Notes: a model not told the origin generated them from the letters alone. 64,000 nucleotides of DNA from Rhodocyclaceae bacterium (GCA_008933825.1 WBUF01000002.1:84188-148187), one strand, 5' to 3'; positions 1 through 10,015 are shown, counted from the stretch's first letter. Translations and numbers: made by a program.

Positions 1-150
1 GTGTTCAAGTCCATCGTGCCGCGCAACGTGCGCCTGGCCGAGGCGCCGAGCTACGGCATGCCCGGCGTGCTCTTCGACCGCGCCGCCAAGGGCGCGCAGG
101 CCTACCTCGCCTTCGCCGCCGAAATGATCGAACGCGTGAAAACGTTTTAG
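1..150 (+). CDS. parA: ParA/Soj chromosome partitioning ATPase, C-terminal end (partial)
   Basis: The window opens inside a reading frame that ends with TAG at 148-150. The 49 visible residues contain PRNVRLAEAPSYG, the typical C-terminal signature of chromosomal ParA/Soj ATPases (MinD/ParA family), followed by a terminal helix rich in Ala. ParA dimerises on ATP, binds DNA non-specifically and moves ParB-parS complexes during origin segregation. The Walker A part lies outside the window. parB follows after 11 bp, so the two form the usual parAB operon. The family call rests on the C-terminal motif and on the parB neighbour. Confidence 0.9.
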   Translation: MFKSIVPRNVRLAEAPSYGMPGVLFDRAAKGAQAYLAFAAEMIERVKTF

Positions 151-161
151 GGAGCAGAACA

Positions 162-1007
162 ATGGCAGCCAAACCGAAAGGCCTCGGCCGCGGGCTCGAC
201 GCCCTGCTGGCCGGCAACAGCAGCGAGCCGACGCGCCAGGACACCCTGCGCGTCGACTACCTCCAGCCCGGCAAGTACCAGCCGCGCACGCACATGGACC
301 AGGAGTCGTTGAACGAGCTGGCCGCCTCCATCAAGGCCCAGGGCGTCATGCAGCCGATCCTGGTGCGCCCGGTCGACGGCGGCCGCTACGAGATCATCGC
401 CGGCGAACGCCGCTGGCGCGCTTCGCAACTGGCCGGCCTGCACGAAGTGCCGGTGCTGGTGCGCGACATTCCCGACGACTCCGCGCTGGCCATGTCGCTC
501 ATCGAGAACATCCAGCGCGAGGACCTCAACCCGCTGGAAGAGGCGATGGGCATCCAGCGCCTCATCGACGAATTCGGCATGACCCACCAGCAGGCCGCCG
601 ATTCCGTCGGCCGCTCGCGTCCCGCCGCCAGCAACCTGCTGCGCCTGCTGCATCTGGCCAAGCCGGTGCAGGACCTGCTCATGGCCGGCGAGATCGACAT
701 GGGCCACGCCCGCGCCCTGCTGCCGCTGGCCAAGGCCAGCCAGGTGCAGCTCGCCCACCGCATTTCCAGCAAGGGCTACTCGGTGCGCGAGGCCGAGCGC
801 CTCGTCCAGCACGAGCTCAACCCGCCCAAGCAGAAGGCCGCCGCGGCGAAGAAGGAGGACCGCGACGTGGCGCGCCTCGAGGAAGAGCTCGCCGATGCGC
901 TCGGTGCCCAGGTGAAGATCAAGATGGGCGCCAAGGGCGCCGGCCAGATCGCCATCGGCTTCTCCAGCCTCGACCAGCTCGACGGTATCCTCGATAAGTT
1001 GCGTTAG
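162..1007 (+). CDS. parB: Chromosome partitioning protein ParB
   Basis: This 281-residue protein binds centromere-like parS sites near the origin and spreads along DNA as a CTP-dependent clamp. The N-terminal tail KGLGRGLDALL is the ParA-interacting segment of chromosomal ParB. The CTPase box GERRWRAS lies at residues 81-88, the SLIENIQREDLNPLEEA segment at 112-128, and a helix-turn-helix around 141-160. The length matches chromosomal ParB. A GGAGCAGAACA stretch before the ATG gives a Shine-Dalgarno site. The stop overlaps, tail to tail, the end of the minus-strand DUF2339 gene. I saw no consensus parS (TGTTTCACGTGAAACA) in the window. Confidence 0.95.
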   Translation: MAAKPKGLGRGLDALLAGNSSEPTRQDTLRVDYLQPGKYQPRTHMDQESLNELAASIKAQGVMQPILVRPVDGGRYEIIAGERRWRASQLAGLHEVPVLVRDIPDDSALAMSLIENIQREDLNPLEEAMGIQRLIDEFGMTHQQAADSVGRSRPAASNLLRLLHLAKPVQDLLMAGEIDMGHARALLPLAKASQVQLAHRISSKGYSVREAERLVQHELNPPKQKAAAAKKEDRDVARLEEELADALGAQVKIKMGAKGAGQIAIGFSSLDQLDGILDKLR

Positions 1008-3607
1008 TTCTTCCCTGCTTTCGGCGGCGTCGGCGCGAAGTAGCTGGCGGCGATCACCAACAGCGCCACGCCGAGCAGCGACACCGTGCGGCTCAGGGTG
1101 TTCACGTGGGCCGTGTCCACCAGCATCAATTTCAGGCCGACCACCCCGAGCAGGCCGAAGCCGGCGAACCACAGCGCGCGCAGGCCGCGCCGCGTCGCCT
1201 GGATCATCAGGCCGAGGGCGAGCAGGGTCCACAGGATCGACCAACTTGCCTGCAGCGCCACCGAGTCGACCAGGCTGTGCCAGACGAAGGGCACGCTGAG
1301 CCAATGGTGCACCGTGCGCGCCGCGCCGGCACTGACCCAGGCAAAAGTCAGTCCCCCCAGCACGGCGAACAACAATCCTTTCGCGCGCGACTGCTCGCGC
1401 ACCCAGGCGAACAGCGTCGCCAGCACCAGCGCCTGGCCGAGGTCGAGCAGGCTGAACACGGGCACATACTTCCAGGCGCCGGCCGCGCCGGAGTAGTCGA
1501 AGTTGAGCACCAGCGTCCATGCCGCCAGCGCCAGCACCACCGGCGCCGCGCCCAGGCTCAGGTAAGCGCCCCGATTCGTCACTAGCGGCCAGGCTTGCAC
1601 ACGTGCCGCGTAATGCGCGGCGGCGAGCAGCACGGCCGGCACCACGCCCCAGCCCAGCATGCGCGCGAGGCGGATCTCGGGCAGCCATTCCTTCAGCTGC
1701 CAGCTCGCCTCCCAGCCGGCGAGGGCGGCGAGCACGCAGAAGCCCAGCGCGTGTCTCAAGCCGATCCAGAAATTTTCTTCATCCTGCTCGTGGCGCTTCA
1801 GCACGATGAAGTGCCCGGCGTAGGCCAGCAGCCAGCTGATCCAGGCCGCGTCGGCGAAGGGATGTCGCTTGAGATCCAGCACCGCCACGGCGCCGCCGGC
1901 CAGCACCAGCGGCAGCAGGACGGCGGCCCGGCGCAGAATCAGCCAGTCGAGCCGTTTGCCGGCGAATTCCGCCGCCACCAGCGGCAGTGCAACCAGCGCC
2001 AGCGAGGCGGCGAAGCGCCAGGGCCGCTCGACGAAGACGTCGATCTCGTTGAGTCCCGTTCCGTATAACCACAACGCGCTCCAGGCGAGCATTGCGGCGG
2101 AGAGGAATTGCGGCGCCGCCTTCTTGTCGAGCCGGCTGGCGGCATAGGCGCCGATCAAACCGGCGACCGCCACCAGCACGCCGCCGACGAAGACGTCGTT
2201 GGCGAGTGCGGTGACGTGGCGGAGCTCGTCGACGTGCAGCAGGAAATAGCCGCCGGCGACGAGCTGCAGCGCCAGGCCGGCCAGGGCGATGCGCGTGCGC
2301 TCGCGCTTGGCGCCCATCCACGCCGCCGCCGCGCCTTCCAGCGCCCACAGCGCCACCGTCGCGCGCGCACCGAAGGCGAAGGGCACGGCCAGCGTCAGCA
2401 GCGCGGCGCCGACCCAGCGCAGGCTCTCCGCCAGCACCGACAACTCCTCGCCGCCACGGCGGGCAACGAGCATGGCGAGCGCAAGGTAATGCACGCCGGC
2501 CAGTCCCGCCGACCAGGCGAGACCATACTCGAAGGGCTCGACCAGCGGCACCTGCAGGAAGCCGCACACCACCGGCGTGCCGAAGATCAGCATGGCGTCG
2601 ACGCGGTCCACCGCCGCGGTGCCCGGCGCCGCGCGCAAGGCGAACACGATCGGGATCAGGCTGTAGATGAGGAACAGCACCACGAGGAACGGTTCGGTGG
2701 TGGAAAAGTATTCCGGCCGGTAGAACTTCAGCCCCCAGTTCACGCCGATGGCGAAGGTGAGCAGGAAGCCCGCCACGTTGAGCGAGCGCCACGACCTGAA
2801 CCAACTGAGGCCGAAGATGAACAGGTTGAGCAGCGTGAAATAGGAAAACAGCACGACGTGGTTGCCCGTGTCGCTCGAGGCGAGGATCGGCGCCAGGAAG
2901 GCGCCGACGAGGCCCAGCACCGCCAGCGAGCGGCCGTCCTGGATGGCGGCGAGCAGCATGCCGCCGACGCCGAGCAGCACGAACAGCGCGAAGGCGGCGG
3001 TGGTGCCGATCAGCGCGTAGCGCGTCAGGGCGAAGTACACGACGAGATAGAGCACCGCCACGGCGCCGCCCTGCAGGGCGAAGCCGAACATCTCGTGGCC
3101 GGCCCGCTTGCGCCAGCCGAGTACGCCGAGCGCCACGCCGAACAGCGCGGCGATGCCGAGGCGCGCCTCCGCCGGCAGCACGCCGAACTCGGCGGCGAGC
3201 TTGAGCGCCGAGCCGACGCCGAAGATCAGCAGCACCACGCCGATCTTTGCCAGGATGTTGCCGCCGAAGAGCAGTTTCGCCAGCCAGCCCGGCTCCTTCG
3301 GCGCGGGCGGTTCGGCGGCGGCAAGCTCGGCAGGCGCATCGGCAAAAGTCAGTCGCTGCGGGACGGCGACGGGTTCGGCCTGCGGCTCGGCGGGCATTTC
3401 CACGGCAGGCGTCGTTTCGGCAACCGGTGCTCCCGTCGTCTTCGGCGGGGCGGCCTGCAGCTCGGTCAGCATCTTGTACAGCCAGCGCGTCTTTGCCTCG
3501 AGGTCGGCGTAGCGCTGCTCCGACTCCCGCCGCGCCTTGCGCAGTCGCCATTCCAGGACGATGTAGAGGAAGACCAGCGCGAGAAAAAAGCCGAAAACGG
3601 TTTCCAT
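1004..3607 (-). CDS. DUF2339 family polytopic membrane protein
   Basis: This 867-residue protein has one N-terminal hydrophobic anchor, then a charged coiled-coil-like stretch (about residues 19-47), a Pro/Ala-rich linker, and more than twenty closely packed hydrophobic segments to the C-terminus. That layout is typical of DUF2339, a bacterial membrane family of unknown biochemical role. It is the last gene of a minus-strand operon, 9 bp after the MFS-acyltransferase gene, which suggests an envelope function. Two copies of the 26-bp dispersed repeat lie inside it in sense orientation, encoding GGLTFA and QRLTFA segments. No catalytic motif was recognised. Confidence 0.75.
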   Translation of the reverse strand: METVFGFFLALVFLYIVLEWRLRKARRESEQRYADLEAKTRWLYKMLTELQAAPPKTTGAPVAETTPAVEMPAEPQAEPVAVPQRLTFADAPAELAAAEPPAPKEPGWLAKLLFGGNILAKIGVVLLIFGVGSALKLAAEFGVLPAEARLGIAALFGVALGVLGWRKRAGHEMFGFALQGGAVAVLYLVVYFALTRYALIGTTAAFALFVLLGVGGMLLAAIQDGRSLAVLGLVGAFLAPILASSDTGNHVVLFSYFTLLNLFIFGLSWFRSWRSLNVAGFLLTFAIGVNWGLKFYRPEYFSTTEPFLVVLFLIYSLIPIVFALRAAPGTAAVDRVDAMLIFGTPVVCGFLQVPLVEPFEYGLAWSAGLAGVHYLALAMLVARRGGEELSVLAESLRWVGAALLTLAVPFAFGARATVALWALEGAAAAWMGAKRERTRIALAGLALQLVAGGYFLLHVDELRHVTALANDVFVGGVLVAVAGLIGAYAASRLDKKAAPQFLSAAMLAWSALWLYGTGLNEIDVFVERPWRFAASLALVALPLVAAEFAGKRLDWLILRRAAVLLPLVLAGGAVAVLDLKRHPFADAAWISWLLAYAGHFIVLKRHEQDEENFWIGLRHALGFCVLAALAGWEASWQLKEWLPEIRLARMLGWGVVPAVLLAAAHYAARVQAWPLVTNRGAYLSLGAAPVVLALAAWTLVLNFDYSGAAGAWKYVPVFSLLDLGQALVLATLFAWVREQSRAKGLLFAVLGGLTFAWVSAGAARTVHHWLSVPFVWHSLVDSVALQASWSILWTLLALGLMIQATRRGLRALWFAGFGLLGVVGLKLMLVDTAHVNTLSRTVSLLGVALLVIAASYFAPTPPKAGKN
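1341..1366 (-). repeat. 26-bp dispersed repeat, copy 1
   Basis: On the minus strand GCCGTGCTGGGG then GGACTGACTTTTGC, sense within the DUF2339 gene. The right half has the exact CTGACTTTT core. Confidence 0.8.
3342..3367 (-). repeat. 26-bp dispersed repeat, copy 2
   Basis: On the minus strand GCCGTCCCGCAG then CGACTGACTTTTGC, sense within the DUF2339 gene near its 5' end; it encodes QRLTFA. Confidence 0.85.
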
Positions 3608-3616
3608 GCTTTCTCC

Positions 3617-5500
3617 CTAGCGAATGTCGCCTCGGAGACGGGCGACGATTTCCTGCAGCGCCTCCGGCGTGGCGGCCTCTGGCTGAACGGGCGCCGCCAC
3701 GCAGAGACTGACTTTTGTGAACAGGCCGCGGCGGAACGGCCGCGTCATGGCCGGGCCGTCCTTGCGCGAGAAGAAGCTCCCCCACAGTCCCTTCAGCGCC
3801 ATCGGCACCACCGGCACCGGCGTGCGCTCGACGATGCGCGTGATGCCCTTCCTGAACGGGTACAACTCGCCGGTGTCGGTGATGCGGCCCTCCGGGAAGA
3901 TGCCGACCAGATCGCCGGCCTCGAGCGCCTGCGCGACCTTGTCGTAGGCCTTGTCCAGCAGCGCCGGATCTTCCTTGGCCGGAGCGATGGGGATGGCGCG
4001 CCCTTCGCGGAAGACGAAGTTGAGCACGGGGATTTTGAAGATCTGGTGGTCCATGACGAAGCGGATCGGCCGCGGGCTGGCCGCCATGATCACCAGCGCG
4101 TCCACAAAGCTGACGTGGTTGCAGACAATCACCGCCGGGCCTTCCTCGGGAATGTTTTCGAGCCCCTCCTTCTTCAGGCGGTACACCGAGTGGATCAGCA
4201 GCCACACGATGAAGCGCATGAGGAATTCCGGCACCAACCGGTAGATGTAGAACGCGACGGCGGCATTCAGCAGCGCCGTGGCGAGCAGCAGCTGCGGGAT
4301 GGTCAGGCCCGCCGCGAAAAGGCCGATGGCGATGCCGGCCGCGGCGACCATGAACAGCGCGTTGAGGATGTTGTTGCCGGCGATGATGCGCGAGCGGTGC
4401 GAGGGCTCGGAGCGGATCTGGATCAGCGCATACAGCGGCACGATGTAGAAGCCGCCGAAGAGGCCGATGAGGAACAGGTCGCCGAGGATGCGCCAGTGGC
4501 CGGCGTCGCGCAGGAAGGCCGCCAGCGCCATCGGCTCGTGCTGGATGTGCGCAGCGAGCGAGAAATAGAGGTCGACGCCGAACAGCGTCATGCCGATCGA
4601 ACCGAAGGGCACCAGGCCGATCTCCACCTTGTGGCCGGAGAGGCGCTCGCACAGCAGCGAGCCGACGCCGATGCCGATCGAAAAGACGATCAGGAGCAGC
4701 GTCACCACCGACTCCTGGCCGGAGAGGATGTCCTTCGACAGGTTGGGGAACTGCGTGAGGAAGATCGAGCCGTAGAACCAGAACCAGGAGATGCCCAGCA
4801 CCGAGAGGAACACCGTGCGGTTGCCGCGCATGAACTGGAAGTTGCGCCAGGTCTCGGTGAGCGGGTTCCAGTTGATTTTCAGTTGCGGGTCGGCCGCCGG
4901 CGCCAGCGGGATCAGGCGCGAGAGCAGGAAGCCCGTCGCCGAAATGCCCATGGTGACGAAGGCCGCCGCGGTGACGCCCCAGCCTTCCTGCGCCACCAGC
5001 CAGCCGCCCAGCATCATGCCGACCAGGATCGCCACCGAGGTGCCCATCTCCACCATGCCGTTGCCGCCGACGAGCTCCGCCTCCTTCAGGTGCTGCGGCA
5101 GGATGGCGTACTTCACCGGGCCGAACAGCGCCGACTGGATGCCGCCGAGGAAGAGGGCGGCGAACAAGAGGGGCAGGCTGTGCAGGAAGAAGCCCGCCGC
5201 GCCGAGTGCCATGCAGACCAACTCGATGGCCACCGTGATGCCGATCAGGCGCGACTTCTCGTACTTGTCGGCGAGCTGGCCGGCGGTGGCCGAGAACAGG
5301 AAGAAGGGCAGCACGAACAGCGCCTGCGCCAGGTTCTGCAGGATGTCGGTCGACATCGTCGTGTAGCTGGCGGTGGAATAGGTGAGCAGGATCACCAGCG
5401 CCTGCTTGAAGACGTTGTCGTTGAGCGCGCCGAGGAACTGCACGCCGAAGAAGGGCGCGAAGCGGCGCTTCCTCAGCAGGCCGAACTGTCCGGATGACAT
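3617..5500 (-). CDS. MFS transporter fused to 1-acylglycerol-3-phosphate-type acyltransferase
   Basis: The predicted 627-residue protein has two parts. Residues 1 to about 420 form an MFS transporter with about twelve hydrophobic helices, opening with FFGVQFLGALNDNVFKQAL, as in LplT-like lysophospholipid flippases. The C-terminal part is a PlsC-type acyltransferase with the H-x4-D motif NHVSFVD at about 461-467 and FPEGRITDTG near 535. The pairing resembles the LplT/Aas system, which imports lysophospholipids and re-acylates them. I chose the ATG at 5498-5500 because AGGGAGAAAGG precedes it; a longer upstream frame has no homologous sequence. The gene lies between a DUF2145 gene and the DUF2339 gene in one operon. 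Confidence 0.85.
   Translation of the reverse strand: MSSGQFGLLRKRRFAPFFGVQFLGALNDNVFKQALVILLTYSTASYTTMSTDILQNLAQALFVLPFFLFSATAGQLADKYEKSRLIGITVAIELVCMALGAAGFFLHSLPLLFAALFLGGIQSALFGPVKYAILPQHLKEAELVGGNGMVEMGTSVAILVGMMLGGWLVAQEGWGVTAAAFVTMGISATGFLLSRLIPLAPAADPQLKINWNPLTETWRNFQFMRGNRTVFLSVLGISWFWFYGSIFLTQFPNLSKDILSGQESVVTLLLIVFSIGIGVGSLLCERLSGHKVEIGLVPFGSIGMTLFGVDLYFSLAAHIQHEPMALAAFLRDAGHWRILGDLFLIGLFGGFYIVPLYALIQIRSEPSHRSRIIAGNNILNALFMVAAAGIAIGLFAAGLTIPQLLLATALLNAAVAFYIYRLVPEFLMRFIVWLLIHSVYRLKKEGLENIPEEGPAVIVCNHVSFVDALVIMAASPRPIRFVMDHQIFKIPVLNFVFREGRAIPIAPAKEDPALLDKAYDKVAQALEAGDLVGIFPEGRITDTGELYPFRKGITRIVERTPVPVVPMALKGLWGSFFSRKDGPAMTRPFRRGLFTKVSLCVAAPVQPEAATPEALQEIVARLRGDIR
3693..3718 (+). repeat. 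26-bp dispersed repeat, copy 3
   Basis: GCCGCCACGCAG then AGACTGACTTTTGT, antisense within the MFS-acyltransferase gene near its 3' end. Confidence 0.85.
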
Positions 5501-5528
5501 GAGCCTTTCTCCCTGGTATCCGTTGTCG

Positions 5529-6317
5529 TTAGTCGAGACGGACCAGCAACCGCTTGCTGGCCGGGTCGCGCGACGCGACGAAGGCAAACACCGATTCCAC
5601 CGTTACCGTGTCGATCTGGCCGGCCCAGCGCCGTTCCGACGGATGGTCGTCGAAGGCGATGTTGGCGCGGAACATGCGCCCGCCCAGACGCGTCATGGCC
5701 GGAATTTCCAGCGTCGTCGGCGCGTAGCCGTTGGTCTTCAGCCACTGCTGCGCCTCGGCGCGGCCGGTGAGCGGTCCGGGCCCCGTCGCGTCGGCCAACG
5801 TTTCCAGTGCCCACTGGTTCGAGTTCTGGTAGCGCGTCGAGAACGGGTAGGCGAGCATGTTGTAGCTCGGCTCGTGCAGGCGGACGAAGTGGCCTTCGCG
5901 CAGGCTGGCGGCGATCTTCTTCTGCATCTCTTCGCCCGGCACCACGACCAGTCCTTCCCAGGCGAACAGGTCGTCGAGAAAGAAGTTGGCGAGCCCCTCG
6001 TTGAACAAATCGGAAACGGCGGTGCCGCACTGGTTCAGCATGTGCACCACCAGCCAGCGCCCCTGCGGATGGTCGCGCCAGGCGAAGCCGAGGTGCGAAT
6101 AGCGCAGGCGGTATTTCGACAAATCCTGGCCGACGCGCGCGATCAGCGCGATTTCGGCACCCGAGGACTCGAGCGCGTCGCGCGTTTTCAGGGCGAGGCG
6201 GAAGGCCTTCTGCAGCGTTTCCGCCGTCGGCGGGTTGTCCGAACAGGCCTGCCCGGCCTGAGCGCGACCGCCCAGCAGAAGCAGGCAGGCCAGCGCGAGA
6301 ATCAGCGTTTTTTTCAT
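5529..6317 (-). CDS. DUF2145 family exported protein
   Basis: This 262-residue protein begins with a clear signal peptide (MKKTLILALACLLLLGG, cleavage likely after AQA at residue 21). The mature part holds the segments SKYRLRYSHLGFAWR and NQCGTAVSDLFNEGL and Tyr-rich stretches that I associate with DUF2145, a proteobacterial family of unknown function. It would act in the periplasm or outer envelope. It lies 10 bp after the small Ala/Val-rich exported protein and 28 bp before the MFS-acyltransferase start, so it is probably co-transcribed with both. No catalytic motif was recognised. Confidence 0.7.
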   Translation of the reverse strand: MKKTLILALACLLLLGGRAQAGQACSDNPPTAETLQKAFRLALKTRDALESSGAEIALIARVGQDLSKYRLRYSHLGFAWRDHPQGRWLVVHMLNQCGTAVSDLFNEGLANFFLDDLFAWEGLVVVPGEEMQKKIAASLREGHFVRLHEPSYNMLAYPFSTRYQNSNQWALETLADATGPGPLTGRAEAQQWLKTNGYAPTTLEIPAMTRLGGRMFRANIAFDDHPSERRWAGQIDTVTVESVFAFVASRDPASKRLLVRLD

Positions 6318-6327
6318 GCGATCCGTC

Positions 6328-6744
6328 TCAATTCTTCACGCGGGAATGATGGATCAAGGACTTGCCGACCTCGTTGGGAATGAAGGCGATGATCTTGCCC
6401 GAGGCAACCAGCGCCTTGCCGGTGGACTCGGCGACCACCGAGACTGCCGTGCCGACGGCGACCGAAGCGTTGCCGGACAAGTCGGCCGCCACCTTGACCG
6501 ACACGGTGGCCGCTTCGGAGGCGTTCTTCAGAACCAGCACCAGGGATTCGCCCATCTTCTCGATGGCCTGAACAGTCAGCACCGAGCCGGCCGCCAACGT
6601 CGAAGCGGTGCCGGCGACGACCACGCCGACCGCGCGCGAAGCGGTGGCCGAGGCGTTGCCAGAAGCGCGCGAGGCATCCTGTGCGAAAGACGGAGCGGCA
6701 ACCAGCAGGGCGGCGGACAGCAAAACGACAGACTTGAACTTCAT
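6328..6744 (-). CDS. Small Ala/Val/Ser-rich exported protein, unknown function
   Basis: This 138-residue protein has a Sec signal peptide (MKFKSVVLLSAALLVAAPSF, cleavage likely after AQ). The mature chain is low in complexity: alternating Ala, Val, Ser and Thr with repeated short phrases such as SGNASAT, LSGNASVA and VAVGTAVSVVAES, and no cysteines. I do not recognise a family. Its start overlaps the stop of the amidohydrolase gene (ATGA), and the DUF2145 gene follows after 10 bp. Translational coupling suggests that it works with its exported neighbours. A structural or surface role is possible but not shown. Confidence 0.6.
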   Translation of the reverse strand: MKFKSVVLLSAALLVAAPSFAQDASRASGNASATASRAVGVVVAGTASTLAAGSVLTVQAIEKMGESLVLVLKNASEAATVSVKVAADLSGNASVAVGTAVSVVAESTGKALVASGKIIAFIPNEVGKSLIHHSRVKN

Positions 6745-7985
6745 TTCTTCTCCTTCTTGTCGAAAAAAGAACGGGTCATGAAAACGGACGGTGCGAAGCG
6801 CTTGCCCTGGAACGACAGGTGGCGCTTCAGCACGAAGTCGAACAGCAGCGGATTGTGCCTGCGGATTTCGGTGAGCACCGGCGCAGCCGATGCGGGGATC
6901 AGGCCGAGCTGCACCATATAAGTAACGGAAAACAGCGGCATCACGCCGGGCAGGGGATAGTCCGAGCCGTTGTGCAGGCGAGGGTGCCAGTCCTCACGCG
7001 CGAGCACGGTTTCCAGCGCCGGGCCGGCGCGGTTCAATTGCGTCATGGCCGAGATGTCGCCGTTCAGCTTCGGGCCGTACACCGGGTCGTCCATCAGGCG
7101 GGCGAAGAGGCCGAAACTGTCGACGTAGGGTCCGTTCTCGCCCTTGTCGATATCGCGGTCCTGGCCCATCGAGCCGCAATGCGCCACGATCGCGCGCACG
7201 CCGTGGTCGAGCGCCCGGCGCAGCAGCAGCGGGTTGCCGAAATGCTGGGTGTTGCCGCCGTGCACCGCGCGCTCCTCGCCGGCATGGCTGATCAGCGGCA
7301 GGCCGTGCTTCGCCAGCGCTTCGAAGAAGCGGTCGCACAAGGGCGAAGCCGGGTTCATGCCCTGCGCCGCCGGCAGCCACTTCACGGCGCGGGCGCCGTC
7401 CGCCGCCGCGCGCTCCAGCGCCTCGACGCAATCCTTGCGGTAGGGATGGATCGAGGCCACCCACACGAAGTACTGCGGGTATCTGCGCGCCACGTCGCGC
7501 GCGTAGTCGTTCGGCACGTGAAAAGCGCTGGCCTCCCGGTCGACCGTGCCGTCCTCGCGGTGGCTGAAATCGAAGGCGAACAGCATCAGCTTGGCGCCCG
7601 GCCGCATGCCCTCGAGCAGGTTGTGCATGCGCTCGATGTAGCTCTGGTCGATCCGGCCAGGGGCGTCGTGGGCGCAGCCGGCGTTGAGAAAGAACAGGCG
7701 CTGGGCGTACTGCGTCGGGTGCAGCATCGATTCCAGCGCCGGGTTGAGCCAGATGCCGCTGCCCGAATCCCCGGTGCCGACGAGGTGGGCGTGGCAGTCC
7801 CAGACCTGGGCCGGATCGAGCCCGTCCCAGGCCGCCCGCACCAGTTCGTGATCGGCCACTTCGCGCGGAAGGGCCGCCAGGCAAGGATTCAGGATTCCAT
7901 GCTCGGGCCAGTAGCGCCAGGCGGCGGCGCCGGCCAGGCCCAGGCCGGCGGTGCCGGCGGCGATCAGGAAGCGGCGGCGGTTCAT
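6741..7985 (-). CDS. Exported amidohydrolase-2 family metal-dependent hydrolase
   Basis: The 414-residue protein starts MNRRRFLIAAGTAGLGLAGA, a twin-arginine-type signal (RRRF), so export of a folded metalloenzyme is likely. The HxH metal motif WDCHAHL lies at residues 62-68. Further ligand candidates are LISHAGEE, IVAHCGS and the Asp in NGSDYPLPG, the pattern of amidohydrolase-related TIM barrels. The substrate is unknown; related enzymes include decarboxylases and lactonases. Its start overlaps the stop of the ArsR-type regulator gene and its stop overlaps the next start, so translation is coupled through the operon. Confidence 0.8.
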   Translation of the reverse strand: MNRRRFLIAAGTAGLGLAGAAAWRYWPEHGILNPCLAALPREVADHELVRAAWDGLDPAQVWDCHAHLVGTGDSGSGIWLNPALESMLHPTQYAQRLFFLNAGCAHDAPGRIDQSYIERMHNLLEGMRPGAKLMLFAFDFSHREDGTVDREASAFHVPNDYARDVARRYPQYFVWVASIHPYRKDCVEALERAAADGARAVKWLPAAQGMNPASPLCDRFFEALAKHGLPLISHAGEERAVHGGNTQHFGNPLLLRRALDHGVRAIVAHCGSMGQDRDIDKGENGPYVDSFGLFARLMDDPVYGPKLNGDISAMTQLNRAGPALETVLAREDWHPRLHNGSDYPLPGVMPLFSVTYMVQLGLIPASAAPVLTEIRRHNPLLFDFVLKRHLSFQGKRFAPSVFMTRSFFDKKEKK

Positions 7986-8293
7986 GCGTTGTGCTCCAGG
8001 TAGTCGAGCACGTTGGCGAGGGTTTCGCGCAGGAAATCCTTGTTCAGCCAGAAGTACACCTCCTTGCCTTCCTTGCGGCTGTCGAGCACGCCGGCTTCGC
8101 GCAGGATCTTCAGGTGGTGCGACACGGCGGAACGCGAAAGGGTGGAAACCTCGGCGATCTGGCCGACATTGAGCCGCTCGCCGGGCTCGAAGGTAAGCAG
8201 GATGCGCTGGCGATGCTCGTCGCCGAGTGCGGTAAACACCTTCGACATGTCTTTCCAGGCGTCGGGTATCGAACGGGAGTAGTCAGAATTCAT
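7982..8293 (-). CDS. ArsR-family winged-helix transcriptional regulator
   Basis: The 103-residue protein carries the ArsR winged-helix signature: FTALGDEHRQRILL, then recognition helix STLSRSAVSHHLKILREAGVL and the beta-wing GKEVYFWLN. No ELCVCDL-type metal site is visible, so it probably senses something other than As, Cd or Zn through that motif. I chose the ATG at 8291-8293, although the frame extends upstream to a TTG, because the extension overlaps the promoter (TTGACA at 8324-8329, minus) and its AT-rich -10. The transcript would then be nearly leaderless. The regulator leads a six-gene operon and probably represses it. Confidence 0.85.
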   Translation of the reverse strand: MNSDYSRSIPDAWKDMSKVFTALGDEHRQRILLTFEPGERLNVGQIAEVSTLSRSAVSHHLKILREAGVLDSRKEGKEVYFWLNKDFLRETLANVLDYLEHNA

Positions 8294-8298
8294 AACGA

Positions 8299-8329
8299 AA
8301 TAATTAGTTATTTGGTTATGTTCTGTCAA
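8299..8329 (-). promoter_or_regulatory. Promoter and imperfect operator palindrome of the arsR-led operon
   Basis: On the minus strand a consensus -35 TTGACA (8324-8329) is followed after 17-18 bp by an AT-rich -10, TAATTAT. The imperfect palindrome AATAACTAATTATT (12 of 14 positions symmetric, 8299-8312) covers the -10. This placement suits autorepression by the ArsR-type protein encoded immediately downstream. No Shine-Dalgarno site precedes the ATG at 8293, which fits a leaderless message. Operator function is inferred. Confidence 0.5.
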
Positions 8330-8432
8330 GAACAATATTTGCTGCAATGCACCATTCGTGTGTTCAAGCCGATCTTATTGATAACTGAAGCATTGTTGGC
8401 CCGTACGCGAGGATTGGCGCGGGTTTTCAGGT

Positions 8433-8461
8433 TTGACAGATCTTTTATAAGACTATAAAAT
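8433..8461 (+). promoter_or_regulatory. Sigma-70 promoter of the atp operon
   Basis: TTGACA at 8433-8438 and TAAAAT at 8456-8461 are separated by exactly 17 bp, a near-consensus sigma-70 promoter. Transcription would start near 8468, about 70 bp before atpI. It is the only strong promoter seen ahead of the ATP synthase genes and fits constitutive high expression. It lies about 100 bp from the oppositely oriented arsR promoter. Confidence 0.7.
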
Positions 8462-8538
8462 CGCCGTCTTTGTAAGCGGCGGCCACCGATGTTTTGCAGC
8501 GCGCAAAAGTGGTGAGTCGCCAGCGTGGTGAAGCCGGC

Positions 8539-10015
<1,477 letters not shown>

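Noticed and set aside
1..1010. parS sites near parAB
   Set aside because: I saw no sequence close to TGTTTCACGTGAAACA in this region or elsewhere in the window.
147..1688. Long minus-strand frame across parB
   Set aside because: The composition is typical of a shadow of parB and no motif was found.
2108..5497. Very long open frame (over 1100 codons) on the plus strand opposite the DUF2339 and MFS-acyltransferase genes
   Set aside because: It is rich in Arg, Gln, His and Glu without any domain, and lies exactly opposite two well-supported genes. Long antisense frames are common in GC-rich coding DNA.
8494..8538. Longer atpI frame starting at a TTG
   Set aside because: The additional residues (QRAKVVSRQRGEAG) are not typical of AtpI, and the internal ATG begins the conserved hydrophobic segment.
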